Source: Methanomassiliicoccaceae archaeon (lineage in GTDB: Archaea > Thermoplasmatota > Thermoplasmata > Methanomassiliicoccales > Methanomethylophilaceae). Taken from it: a stretch of DNA of 59,239 nucleotides. Position 1 is the first letter of the stretch; each line of letters starts with the position of its first letter. The DNA is taken from NCBI GenBank assembly GCA_003557905.1, contig PWNH01000089.1, positions 1 through 59,239 of the forward strand, read 5' to 3'. The notes under the pieces are model-generated. The model was not told the origin of the DNA. It did not search any database and saw only the letters and a program-made list of their open reading frames with translations. A program made the position numbers and the translations under genes. Below, piece after piece: positions 10,527-19,726 of the stretch.

Positions 10527-11573
10527 ATGTCGGCAACCGTCGAACCGACACTGTTTGATTTTGTTAACGGTGGCAGTAGGATAGGTCGCGCCATAAGCGA
10601 GACTCCTGAGCAGCTAGAATATTCTCTTTCACAGGAGGTCGACCTCCATTATGATTTCAATAAGGTATGCGTCTGTGGGATGGGCGCATCGGCGATTGCC
10701 GGTGATATATTCGCTGATTTCGCCAACGAAACCTCATCGATGCCCATCAACGTCGTCCGCGGTGTCATGCTTCCGCGTTGGGTGGACTCCGACACACTTA
10801 CATTGATAACGAGTTACTCCGGTAACACCTGGGAGACATTGGAGCTCTATAAACAGGCCAAGTCCCGAGGATGTCCTGTAGTCTCTGTCACATCCGGCGG
10901 GGAACTGCAGCGACTCGGCCAGCGCGACGGTGTACCGACGTTCACGGTTCCCAAAGGCATACAACCAAGAGCCGCTTTGGGTCATATACTCGGCCTGACC
11001 GCCAACACTCTTGAATCCCTCGGTGTCTGCCCATCTAGAACGGAACTCATGAGGATAATCCCGGAGCTCAAGGAGCTCAGGGATTCCATGATGCCGAATT
11101 CCGGGGACAATGAGGCCATAAACCTCGCCGAGTCCCTTTACGGTACCGTCCCGGTTATCTACGGCCATCCTAACATGGCGGCCTCCGCTCTGAGGTGGAA
11201 GACACAGATTAACGAGAACTCCAAGATGCTGGCCTTCTCCGGCATCATGCCGGAGTTCAATCACAATGAGATAGTTGGGTGGGTGGAAGGCAGTCCCACC
11301 ATGAGATGTTCCCCTGTCGTCCTTTATGACGCCAACGCACCGGAAACCTTGAAGAGCATCATCGATGCGACCGTTGACAGCCTACGCGACTCGGGCGTTG
11401 AGGTGCACGAGGTCCAAGTCGAGGGCGATGGCAGTCTGGAGAAGAACCTAAGGTCGTCCATAATCGGGGACTTCGTCTCCCTATACCTGGCATTCCTACG
11501 TAAGGTCGATCCTGAACCGGTCGCCTCGATAATGTCCTTGAAGGAGCGGCTGGGCCTATCCCTTCGTCAATGA
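10527..11573 (+). CDS. Bifunctional phosphoglucose/phosphomannose isomerase
   Basis: VCGMGASAIAGDIFADF, TSYSGNTWETLELYKQA, ENSKMLAFSGIMPEFNHNEIVGW. Confidence 0.92.
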   Translation: MSATVEPTLFDFVNGGSRIGRAISETPEQLEYSLSQEVDLHYDFNKVCVCGMGASAIAGDIFADFANETSSMPINVVRGVMLPRWVDSDTLTLITSYSGNTWETLELYKQAKSRGCPVVSVTSGGELQRLGQRDGVPTFTVPKGIQPRAALGHILGLTANTLESLGVCPSRTELMRIIPELKELRDSMMPNSGDNEAINLAESLYGTVPVIYGHPNMAASALRWKTQINENSKMLAFSGIMPEFNHNEIVGWVEGSPTMRCSPVVLYDANAPETLKSIIDATVDSLRDSGVEVHEVQVEGDGSLEKNLRSSIIGDFVSLYLAFLRKVDPEPVASIMSLKERLGLSLRQ

Positions 11574-11628
11574 GACTCGCTCAGGGATACATTAATAAAA
11601 GAAAAGCGTATGGCAATTCTGAGCATCC

Positions 11629-12906
11629 ATGATAAACGAGGAAGCGCTTTGGATTCGTGACAAAGTCAAGGCCCATAACAAATGGTTCGAGGAGTGCATC
11701 CCAATGATCGCATCCGAGAATCTCATGAGCCCTCTGGCTAAGGAGATGTTGATTTCTGATTTCGCAGACCGATATGCCGAAGGGCTTCCGGGAAAGAGGT
11801 ATTATCAGGGCAACATATACGTCGACCAGGTGGAGTCCAAGGCCATGGAGATGGCCCGGGAGTTGTTCGAATGCAACTTCGCCGATCTGAGACCCATCTC
11901 AGGGACCGTCGCCAACATGGCGGTCCTCTTTGCTTTCGCTGAGCCTGGGGACGTTATAACAACCTGTGCCCTCGCTCAGGGAGCCCACATATCCACTGCC
12001 AAGTTCGGGGCTTTCGGCCTCAGGGCTGTGGAGTCGGTCAACTATCCGTTCAACGAGAGTGACATGAACTTGGATGTGGACGGGACAATCAAGCTATTGA
12101 ACGAGGTGAAACCAAAGGTTGCCCAGTTCGGTCTCTCGGTGTTCCTGTTCCCTCCGCCGCTCAAGGAATTGCAGGATACATTCCAGGAGATAGGCTGCAC
12201 CGTATGGTATGATGCGGCACATGTCCTAGGTCTGATAGCCGGTGGCCAGTTCCAGGACCCCTTCCGCGAAGGTGTCAACGTGATGTCATCCAGCACGCAC
12301 AAGACATTCCCTGGACCCAACCACGGTATGCTGCTCGGTCACAACCTGGATGAGGAACAGGAGAAGGCCCTGTACCGTGCGGTCTTCCCCGGCGTCACGA
12401 GCAGTCACCATCTGCACGCCATGGCCGCATTGGCCATCACCCTGGCGGAGCAGAAGGTCTTCGCCAAGGAGTACGCCGCTCAGACGGTCAAGAACTCCCG
12501 TGCCCTCGGTGAGGCCCTCTATGAGAGGGGTGTGGACGTCCTCTGTCCCGACCTAGGTTTCACCAGATCCCATGCCATTGCTGTCGATGTCTCCAAGTTC
12601 GGAGGCGGCAAGACCGTGGCCCAGGACCTAGAGGACGCCAACATCATCTGCAACAAGAACATGCTGCCCAGCGACACATCCGCCATCAAGCCCTCGGGCA
12701 TAAGGCTCGGTGTCCAGGAATTGACCAGGGTGGGCATGAAGGAGAGCGAGATGATCCAGGTGGCGGAGCTCGTGGCAAGGGTTTGCAACAAAGAACCCAT
12801 AGCCAAGGTCAAGGAGGATGTGAAGGAGCTGAAACGCAACTTCACCAAGATCCGCTATTGCTTCAACGACGGCGAGGAAGCATATCGTTTCCACGAACTG
12901 GTCTGA
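11629..12906 (+). CDS. glyA: Serine hydroxymethyltransferase
   Basis: MIASENLMSP, GLPGKRYYQG, YDAAHVLGLIAGGQFQ, SSTHKTFPGPNHG (PLP Lys). Confidence 0.96.
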   Translation: MINEEALWIRDKVKAHNKWFEECIPMIASENLMSPLAKEMLISDFADRYAEGLPGKRYYQGNIYVDQVESKAMEMARELFECNFADLRPISGTVANMAVLFAFAEPGDVITTCALAQGAHISTAKFGAFGLRAVESVNYPFNESDMNLDVDGTIKLLNEVKPKVAQFGLSVFLFPPPLKELQDTFQEIGCTVWYDAAHVLGLIAGGQFQDPFREGVNVMSSSTHKTFPGPNHGMLLGHNLDEEQEKALYRAVFPGVTSSHHLHAMAALAITLAEQKVFAKEYAAQTVKNSRALGEALYERGVDVLCPDLGFTRSHAIAVDVSKFGGGKTVAQDLEDANIICNKNMLPSDTSAIKPSGIRLGVQELTRVGMKESEMIQVAELVARVCNKEPIAKVKEDVKELKRNFTKIRYCFNDGEEAYRFHELV

Positions 12907-13043
12907 ACATCGGTCGGATCAAACTTCAAAACCCCAACCCTCTTCCATCCCTTTTCTTGATCATCAATGGGTATTCACGGTAGTTGTGAACCACTCCCGT
13001 CAAGGGTTCTTCTGTTCACGTAACGGGATGTCGCAAAATTCCC

Positions 13044-13949
13044 TCAGGGCAGACCTGATAGAAGTTGGCAGGCCTTGCATTTGGCGCCCAGAGTGGGCTC
13101 TCCGCAGGAACACTGCTTAAGGTCCGTCTGGGGGATTTTCTCCCGAAGCATTGGGGCCAGCTGATCGTATGAGGATAGTATGCTGAACTTCGAGCCGGGC
13201 GACCTCTTCTCCAACTCGTCGACTATGGAACGGTATTGGTTGCGTAGCGCCTCATCGGCGTACGGGCATTCGCCATCATGGAATTCCAGTCCGGCGCACA
13301 TTGCATACAGGTAGGATTCCTTCTCCGGGATCACCCTCAGAGGCTGAATCCTCGGAATCAATCCTGGTTGCACCTTCACATGTGGGCCCATCCTCGCCAT
13401 CCTCTCCACGTCGCCGCGGGCGAAATTCATCATCAATGACTGAGCGGTGTCATCCAGATTCAGGCCGGTTGCCAGATGTCCGCACTCCAACTCCCGGGCC
13501 ATGGAGTTCAAGCACTTTCGGCGCAACACCCCGCAATAGGTGCAGGGGCTGCTGGTCCCGCTCAAAGGTGCGATATCATCCATTCCCCTGTCGAATTCCT
13601 TCACGAACGATTTCTCATGATAAGGTATGGAATGCTCCTGACAGTATCGCTGTACGATATCCAGGCTCGGTCTCCGGTAACCTTCTATCCCTTCATCGAT
13701 GGAGATGCAGTGTATCTCGGCATCCCTGCGTTTACCGAACGTCCGGCGGATCAGGTCCAGAGTCACCATGCTGTCCTTGCCGCCCGACACAGCGACGGCT
13801 ATCCGCGAACCGCGGGAGAGGTCCACCTGTTTGCGGAGCTCGCGTTTGACCCTGCGTTCCACATAGGCCATGAAATGTCCGGAGCAGAGATGGCTGCCGT
13901 TGTAGCGGATGAAGGTGACCGCGTCATTCTGGCAATGGTCACACCTCAA
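13044..13949 (-). CDS. TtuA/NcsA-type tRNA 2-thiolation PP-loop protein
   Basis: CDHCQNDAV N-terminal cysteines, VAVSGGKDSMVTL, PCTYCGVLRRK, C-terminal CSCGEPTLGAKCKAC. Confidence 0.9.
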   Translation of the reverse strand: MRCDHCQNDAVTFIRYNGSHLCSGHFMAYVERRVKRELRKQVDLSRGSRIAVAVSGGKDSMVTLDLIRRTFGKRRDAEIHCISIDEGIEGYRRPSLDIVQRYCQEHSIPYHEKSFVKEFDRGMDDIAPLSGTSSPCTYCGVLRRKCLNSMARELECGHLATGLNLDDTAQSLMMNFARGDVERMARMGPHVKVQPGLIPRIQPLRVIPEKESYLYAMCAGLEFHDGECPYADEALRNQYRSIVDELEKRSPGSKFSILSSYDQLAPMLREKIPQTDLKQCSCGEPTLGAKCKACQLLSGLP

Positions 13950-13970
13950 AGACAGCCCTCCGGTGCGGGT

Positions 13971-15131
13971 TCAGCGGTCAAGCATCTCCTCCAGTTTACC
14001 CCTCAGGACCTTGGCAGGAATATCAGGGATGGAGATGTAGGTAGTCCTTCCTCCGTCAGGGTCGCCCTGTACCTTGGTATGCACAAGGCCAAGGTCGTGG
14101 AGGTCGTTGACATAGTTCCAGAACTGGGTGTGTTTACGGGGGTTCTCACCATATTCCTCGGCGACGACATGATAGGTCTTCTCCGCCCTTCCCGTGTTCA
14201 CATACACATCTTCTTTGAGGCAGCGGGTGATGGAGAGTAGGGTCATCATGCGATGTTTGTCAAGCTGCTCCAGCTTCGACTCCGTTATGGTCGAGTACGT
14301 CAGGGCCTTGGCCTCACGGACGTACTCCGCCTTCACCTCGCCGACCCCGTCCTCCTCTGCCAGCATGGCGGATTTCTCCAGCATCTCTATCGCGAACCTG
14401 GCGTCACCCCATTCAGAGGCGATGTCGGATATGAGGTTCATGGAATCGACCTCAATGGAACCAGGGACCAGGGCCATTTCGGCCCTGCTGTTGACAATGT
14501 CGAAAAGCTCATCCCTGCTGTAACGACCGAAACGTACCGTGTTGGCACGTTTGAATGTGGACATGGATGCCTGGTCCAGACGGTCTATGACGTGCTCCTG
14601 TGAGATCATCATCAAGGACAGCGAGGTGGAGAGGTCGCCCCTCTCCTCGTTGAACCTTGAAAGTTGGTATACAAGGTCATCGGCGCCTTTCTTGAGCAGT
14701 ACGTCCACCTCATCCAATACCACCATCAGCCGCAAACGTCGCTTGTCCACATGGCGTTTCAGTGTACGCAGCATCTCAGAGACCGAGAATCCCCGGTCAG
14801 GATATCCGGGGTCGAAATGCCATATCATGGACAATAGGGCGCTGGATTCAGTGTTGCTCTGCCTACAGTTGACCATCACGTAATCCATGGGGATGCCTTT
14901 TTCGGAGGCATGCCTGAGGATGTCCATACAGAACCTTTTCGCCGTGGCGGTCTTACCGGTCCCGACAGGCCCAATCAGGAAGGCGGATTGCGGAACCCCG
15001 CTCTCCACCACAGGGCGGAAAAGCATGCGCAGGGAACGCATCTGCTCCTCTCGGTGCACCAGCGTCGGGGGGACGTAGTCAAAGGTAAGAACCTTCGGGT
15101 CCCGTATGATCGTCGTCCTTGGATCAAACAT
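13971..15131 (-). CDS. cdc6: Orc1/Cdc6 replication initiator AAA+ ATPase
   Basis: PTLVHREEQ, GPVGTGKTATAKRF Walker A, LMVVLDEVDVLL Walker B, C-terminal winged helix. Confidence 0.93.
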   Translation of the reverse strand: MFDPRTTIIRDPKVLTFDYVPPTLVHREEQMRSLRMLFRPVVESGVPQSAFLIGPVGTGKTATAKRFCMDILRHASEKGIPMDYVMVNCRQSNTESSALLSMIWHFDPGYPDRGFSVSEMLRTLKRHVDKRRLRLMVVLDEVDVLLKKGADDLVYQLSRFNEERGDLSTSLSLMMISQEHVIDRLDQASMSTFKRANTVRFGRYSRDELFDIVNSRAEMALVPGSIEVDSMNLISDIASEWGDARFAIEMLEKSAMLAEEDGVGEVKAEYVREAKALTYSTITESKLEQLDKHRMMTLLSITRCLKEDVYVNTGRAEKTYHVVAEEYGENPRKHTQFWNYVNDLHDLGLVHTKVQGDPDGGRTTYISIPDIPAKVLRGKLEEMLDR

Positions 15132-16089
15132 CTTTGTTCCTGCTCACCCTGAGGAATCCTGAGAAAGGTATCACTTCGACCCCTCCCGCCTCGACCATGT
15201 CAGCCGCCAGATTCATCCCGAGTGAGTCAGAGGACATGTGTCCGGCGACAACCACGTTGATATGGTATTTCTTGCATTCATCAATATGCTTATCGGGGAA
15301 ATGCATCCCGACGACGGTACCAACCCCCGCATCGGCGAGCTTCTCGTAAATCTCAACAGGTCCAGAGGTGCCTCCGGTCATCTTGACCGCCACCTTGCCG
15401 ACACTGGCATCCTTCTTTCCATAGACGATATTGGGCGGCGAGTTGCCACTGGCTGCCAACCTGTACTCCGGAATCTCGAACACCGCATCCACCAGATCCT
15501 TTAGTCTACGCGGGGACTTCTCTTCCAGATATATCTCCATGAACTGCTGGGCAAGGTTGTCGGTGGGCGTATGGGCGTTCATCAGCGGGATCTCCAACAG
15601 ACGGCAGGCATCGACGACCTGATTGTAGTTGGACGCCATCACGGCCCGGGTGACCTCATCGATGCGTTTGGACATCATGCCCTCAGCGATGTTGATGGGT
15701 ATGCCCAATTCGTGATACATGCCCTCTTGCATGGACATGACCTCCGGGAATATCGATCTTCCCTTGCCTATCGGATGGTGTCCGATTATGGCATCTATCC
15801 CATGCCCCTTCTGATTCAGCCTGTCTGTGAGAACCACTTCCCCCGTACCAATGTCTATTCCCCAGATGACCTTCTTCAGATCCGTGTCCGGGTCACCGAA
15901 CGAGAGGCGGCTGTCTGCATAGGGGTTCCAAAGCCTTTCCTGGTCGTAGAACTCCTTCTTGTCCTCATCCATCTTATCGAATTCCGATTTCTGTTTCTCA
16001 AGGCCCTCATCAATCTCATCGCGACCGCGAGGGTCGGATTCGATACCCCTTTCAATTATCATCCGATAGACGTCGATGAGTTTCATCAT
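15124..16089 (-). CDS. NIF3 (DUF34) family protein
   Basis: IIGHHPIGKG, MNAHTPTDN, VVAGHMSSDSLGMNL motifs; overlaps cdc6 start. Confidence 0.75.
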   Translation of the reverse strand: MMKLIDVYRMIIERGIESDPRGRDEIDEGLEKQKSEFDKMDEDKKEFYDQERLWNPYADSRLSFGDPDTDLKKVIWGIDIGTGEVVLTDRLNQKGHGIDAIIGHHPIGKGRSIFPEVMSMQEGMYHELGIPINIAEGMMSKRIDEVTRAVMASNYNQVVDACRLLEIPLMNAHTPTDNLAQQFMEIYLEEKSPRRLKDLVDAVFEIPEYRLAASGNSPPNIVYGKKDASVGKVAVKMTGGTSGPVEIYEKLADAGVGTVVGMHFPDKHIDECKKYHINVVVAGHMSSDSLGMNLAADMVEAGGVEVIPFSGFLRVSRNKDV

Positions 16090-16199
16090 CTTGGTTAGGA
16101 AGGATTAATGTTATCAAGTTTTTCCATGAACGCTCAATTTCAGTCAACTCCGAAGGGAAAGTATTTTTTAACCTTACCCGATAGCGACGATGGTTGGCT

Positions 16200-17159
16200 A
16201 TGAGGGAGATTTGGATAGAGAAATACCGTCCCCGTAAACTGGACGAGGTAGTGGGTCAGAAGCACATAACCGAAAGGCTGAGGTCTTATGTGAAAACCCA
16301 GAACATGCCCCATCTTCTTTTCACTGGTCCGGCAGGTACGGGTAAGACCACCTGCGCCCTTTCATTGGCCAAGGAGATGTTCGGAGAGGACTGGAAAGGA
16401 AACGTCATAGAGCTCAATGCATCCGATGAAAGGGGTATAGATGTTGTCAGAGGGAAGATAAAGGACTTTGCCCGCACATCTCCACTGGGAGGGTCGGATT
16501 TCAAGATAATCTTCCTCGATGAGGCCGATGCCCTCACTCCCGAGGCCCAGGCGGCGCTGCGTCGAACCATGGAGCGTTACTCGGCAATATGCCGTTTCAT
16601 CCTCTCCTGCAATTACTCGTCCAAGATCATAGACCCCATCCAATCGCGCTGTGCGGTGTTCAGGTTCAGCCCTCTGACCGCCGATGACATAAGGGAATAC
16701 GTCACCCACATATCCAAGAAGGAGGAGCTGGTCATCGATGAGGAGTCCATAGAGGCCTTGGTCCATGTGTCCCAAGGGGATATGCGCAAGGCCATCAACT
16801 CGCTCCAGGTGGCGGCCTCATTGGACGTGCCCATCGACATTGATGTGATATATCAAACGACCGGCATGGCCAGACCAGAAGAGGTCAAGGGGATGCTGGA
16901 GACCGCTTTGTCCGGTGATTTCCTCAAGGCGCGCGCCCTGCTTGATGACATCATGATAACCTACGGCCTGTCAGGCCAGGACATAATCAAACAGATACAC
17001 CGTAGCTACTATGAGCTGTCCGTTTCCGATTCCGAGAAGGTCAGGCTGATAGACCGGACGGGAGAGGCCGAGTTCCGTATGGTTGAGGGAAGTAACGAGA
17101 GAATACAGTTGGAAGCACTGCTCGCTTATCTCACAATGATAGGGTCATCTCACCGTTGA
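16200..17159 (+). CDS. rfcS: Replication factor C small subunit
   Basis: WIEKYRPRKLDEVVGQ, FTGPAGTGKTTCAL, IIFLDEADALTPEAQAALRRTME, SCNYSSKIIDPIQSRC; ATG chosen over upstream TTG (16194). Confidence 0.96.
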   Translation: MREIWIEKYRPRKLDEVVGQKHITERLRSYVKTQNMPHLLFTGPAGTGKTTCALSLAKEMFGEDWKGNVIELNASDERGIDVVRGKIKDFARTSPLGGSDFKIIFLDEADALTPEAQAALRRTMERYSAICRFILSCNYSSKIIDPIQSRCAVFRFSPLTADDIREYVTHISKKEELVIDEESIEALVHVSQGDMRKAINSLQVAASLDVPIDIDVIYQTTGMARPEEVKGMLETALSGDFLKARALLDDIMITYGLSGQDIIKQIHRSYYELSVSDSEKVRLIDRTGEAEFRMVEGSNERIQLEALLAYLTMIGSSHR

Positions 17160-17212
17160 CTTTGCCAAGCTATAAATAAGGAATCATTATTCAGAGCACT
17201 GGAGACTAACAC

Positions 17213-17362
17213 ATGGCACGTTTCAAAGAGGCTGATGAGAGGCTTCTCAACAAGACAGTTTGCATGAGTTGCTCAGTGACCAACCCCGCCAAGGCAACCC
17301 GTTGCCGCAAGTGTGGATACAGCAACCTCAGGCCCAAGGCCAAGGAGAGCAGGAAATCGTGA
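17213..17362 (+). CDS. rpl40e: Ribosomal protein L40e (49 aa, absent from ORF track)
   Basis: Translated by hand: [49 protein letters not shown], CxxC..CxxC zinc finger. Confidence 0.95.
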   Translation: MARFKEADERLLNKTVCMSCSVTNPAKATRCRKCGYSNLRPKAKESRKS

Positions 17363-17396
17363 TCCCGACGACCGGCCGTCAAACGTCGGCCGATCT

Positions 17397-17416
17397 CGCA
17401 AATTCTTCAATTTGCG
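17397..17416 (+). terminator. Perfect 8-bp hairpin (CGCAAATT-CTTC-AATTTGCG) downstream of L40e
   Basis: Inverted repeat read directly; preceded by a CCGACG..CGTCGG dyad (17365-17389). Confidence 0.4.
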
Positions 17417-17485
17417 CACCCAGGAGGGCACTATTAAAATACGTGCATCTCCATCAAAAGGCGCACTAATGGAGGCCATTGGATT

Positions 17486-18403
17486 ATGAAGGTCCTCATA
17501 GTCGACGACAACGTCGCAATCCAGGAGATCGTCTCTGAGATATTGACGACCGAAGGTAATGTGGTAGAGGCAGTCGGGAACGGAAAGGACGCTTTCAACA
17601 AAATCCGTCAATTCCGACCCGAACTGGTTCTATTGGACATCAATCTGCCTGATATGGATGGTTGGACCATCCTTCGCAAGATGAAGGAGGACGGCCTCAC
17701 CCAGGGGCTGAAGGTCCTCATGTTCACCGCGGACACGGATATAGGCAGCGAGATATTCGGCCTACAGGATGTCGTCGACGGCTACATACGCAAACCGTTC
17801 AAGGGCAACGAGCTCATCGAGAGGATCAAAAGCATTTCTGCCGACGACCAATCCTCAGACCCCAAGGGTAAGTTCAAATTCAAATCCCTGTTCGGAAAGA
17901 AGGATGAGAAATCGTCCACCCCTGTGTATCGGAAACTCAATCTGAAGTCAGGCAAGGCCTACATTGTGATGGAGAAGAAGCCGCAGAGGGTGTATGAGGG
18001 ATTCGTGGTCGAGGTCAACGAAGGCAAATCCGGTATGGTCGTCACCAGTGATCACCCCAAATCCATCCGTGAGAAGTGGGATCTGGAGAAGACACCAATA
18101 ATATGGTTGACGTCCAGGGCGGGGAAGGCGTACATAGACCCATCCAAGCTGGGGAGCATAACATCCTACATTTCACAGTTCATCGAGAACAGCAAGAACA
18201 GCCTGATCCTGATAGATGGATTGGAGGTTCTGACACTCAACAACGAGTTCAACCAGGTTCTTAAGATGATCAATCAGATAGATGATCTTCTGGTGGAGAA
18301 CAATTCCACACTTCTGATTTCTTTGAACTCCCAGGTCCTGGATCAGAAGGACCTTGCGCTGATGCAGCGCAACAAGGAGATCCTGGATTTCATGTCAGAT
18401 TAG
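17486..18403 (+). CDS. Response regulator receiver domain fused to DUF835-like domain
   Basis: VLIVDDNVAIQEIV, LVLLDINLPDMDGW, FTADTD, GYIRKPFKG; C-terminus SGKAYIVMEKKPQRVYEGF..ILIDGLEVLTLNNEF. Confidence 0.88.
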   Translation: MKVLIVDDNVAIQEIVSEILTTEGNVVEAVGNGKDAFNKIRQFRPELVLLDINLPDMDGWTILRKMKEDGLTQGLKVLMFTADTDIGSEIFGLQDVVDGYIRKPFKGNELIERIKSISADDQSSDPKGKFKFKSLFGKKDEKSSTPVYRKLNLKSGKAYIVMEKKPQRVYEGFVVEVNEGKSGMVVTSDHPKSIREKWDLEKTPIIWLTSRAGKAYIDPSKLGSITSYISQFIENSKNSLILIDGLEVLTLNNEFNQVLKMINQIDDLLVENNSTLLISLNSQVLDQKDLALMQRNKEILDFMSD

Positions 18404-18422
18404 GCCTAAGGAGCTGCCTTAA

Positions 18423-19688
18423 ATGAAAATCGAGAGGGTTTGGGCAAGGGAGGTTTTGGACTCCCGAGGTAACCCCACCGTCGAGGCTGAAGTCTGGACG
18501 AACGGGGTGTGTGTGACCGCCATTGCTCCATCGGGTGCTTCGACCGGTACTTTCGAGGCCGTCGAGCTGCGCGATGGGGGTGACCGTTACGGAGGCAAAG
18601 GCGTCCTGAATGCGGTGGAGAACGTACGAAGGTACATCGCTCCCGCATTGGTCGGTATGGATTGCAGCGACCAGCGAGCTGTGGATTCCGTACTTGTTGA
18701 AACGGACGGCACCTCTAACAAATCCAAGCTAGGGGGCAACGCCATCACTGCTGTGTCAATGGCAGTGGCGAAGGCGGGCTCGATGGTCTCGGGAAAAGAG
18801 GTCTATGAGCACATCGGTGATGACAATGTCACATTGCCGGTACCCATGTTCAACATAATCAACGGCGGTAAACACGCTGGAGGGGACCTTAGGATACAGG
18901 AGTTCATGGTAATCCCCACTGGGGCGCCTTCGTTCTCAGAGGGTCTGAGGATGGCGGCCGAGATATACGCTTCGCTCAAAACCTTACTTAAGAACCGTTA
19001 CGGGGTGTCCTCAGTCAACATCGGTGACGAAGGGGGTTTCGCACCCGCACTGAACAATTCCTCAGAGGCGCTGTCGACTATTGTGACGGCGATAGAGGAT
19101 GCGGGATACCTCCCTGGAAAGGAGGTGTTCCTGGCATTGGATGCCGCATCCAGTGAATTCCATAAGGCCGGTGTCTACAACATCGACGGTCTGGATCTCA
19201 ACTCCGGCCAGTTGGTCGACCACTATTCTCAGATGGTGGAGGACTTCCCATTGATCAGCATCGAGGATCCCTTCGAGGAGGATGATTTCGATGCTTTGAA
19301 AGAACTCACCAGGAAACTGGGCGATAAGATACAGATTGTCGGCGATGACGTTTTCGTCACCAACACCGAACGCCTGTCCAAAGGTATCGAAATGGGGGCA
19401 GGCAACGCCTTGTTGCTGAAGGTCAATCAGATCGGGACGATATCCGAGGCCGAGGATGCCGCCATCATGAGCTTCAAGAACGGTTACAACGTCGTGGTGT
19501 CCCATCGCTCTGGCGAGTCCGAGGACGTCACCATCGCTGACCTATCCGTCGGTTGGGGTGCGGGACAGATCAAGACCGGAGCCCCCGCCCGTGGTGAGAG
19601 GACTGCTAAGTACAACCGTTTGTTGAGGATCGAGGAGCGCCTCGGGGACAAAGCGGTCTACCCTGGCCTCAAGGCGTTCAAGCATTGA
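18423..19688 (+). CDS. eno: Enolase
   Basis: REVLDSRGNPTVEAEV, SGASTGTFEA, NIINGGKHAGG, SHRSGESED. Confidence 0.97.
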   Translation: MKIERVWAREVLDSRGNPTVEAEVWTNGVCVTAIAPSGASTGTFEAVELRDGGDRYGGKGVLNAVENVRRYIAPALVGMDCSDQRAVDSVLVETDGTSNKSKLGGNAITAVSMAVAKAGSMVSGKEVYEHIGDDNVTLPVPMFNIINGGKHAGGDLRIQEFMVIPTGAPSFSEGLRMAAEIYASLKTLLKNRYGVSSVNIGDEGGFAPALNNSSEALSTIVTAIEDAGYLPGKEVFLALDAASSEFHKAGVYNIDGLDLNSGQLVDHYSQMVEDFPLISIEDPFEEDDFDALKELTRKLGDKIQIVGDDVFVTNTERLSKGIEMGAGNALLLKVNQIGTISEAEDAAIMSFKNGYNVVVSHRSGESEDVTIADLSVGWGAGQIKTGAPARGERTAKYNRLLRIEERLGDKAVYPGLKAFKH

Positions 19689-19726
19689 AGCGATGGCCCC
19701 GGCATCGATGATCTGGAAGGGTTAAA

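Noticed and set aside
13476-14240. 254-aa plus-strand ORF spanning the TtuA-like and cdc6 genes
   Set aside because: Antisense to two well-supported genes.
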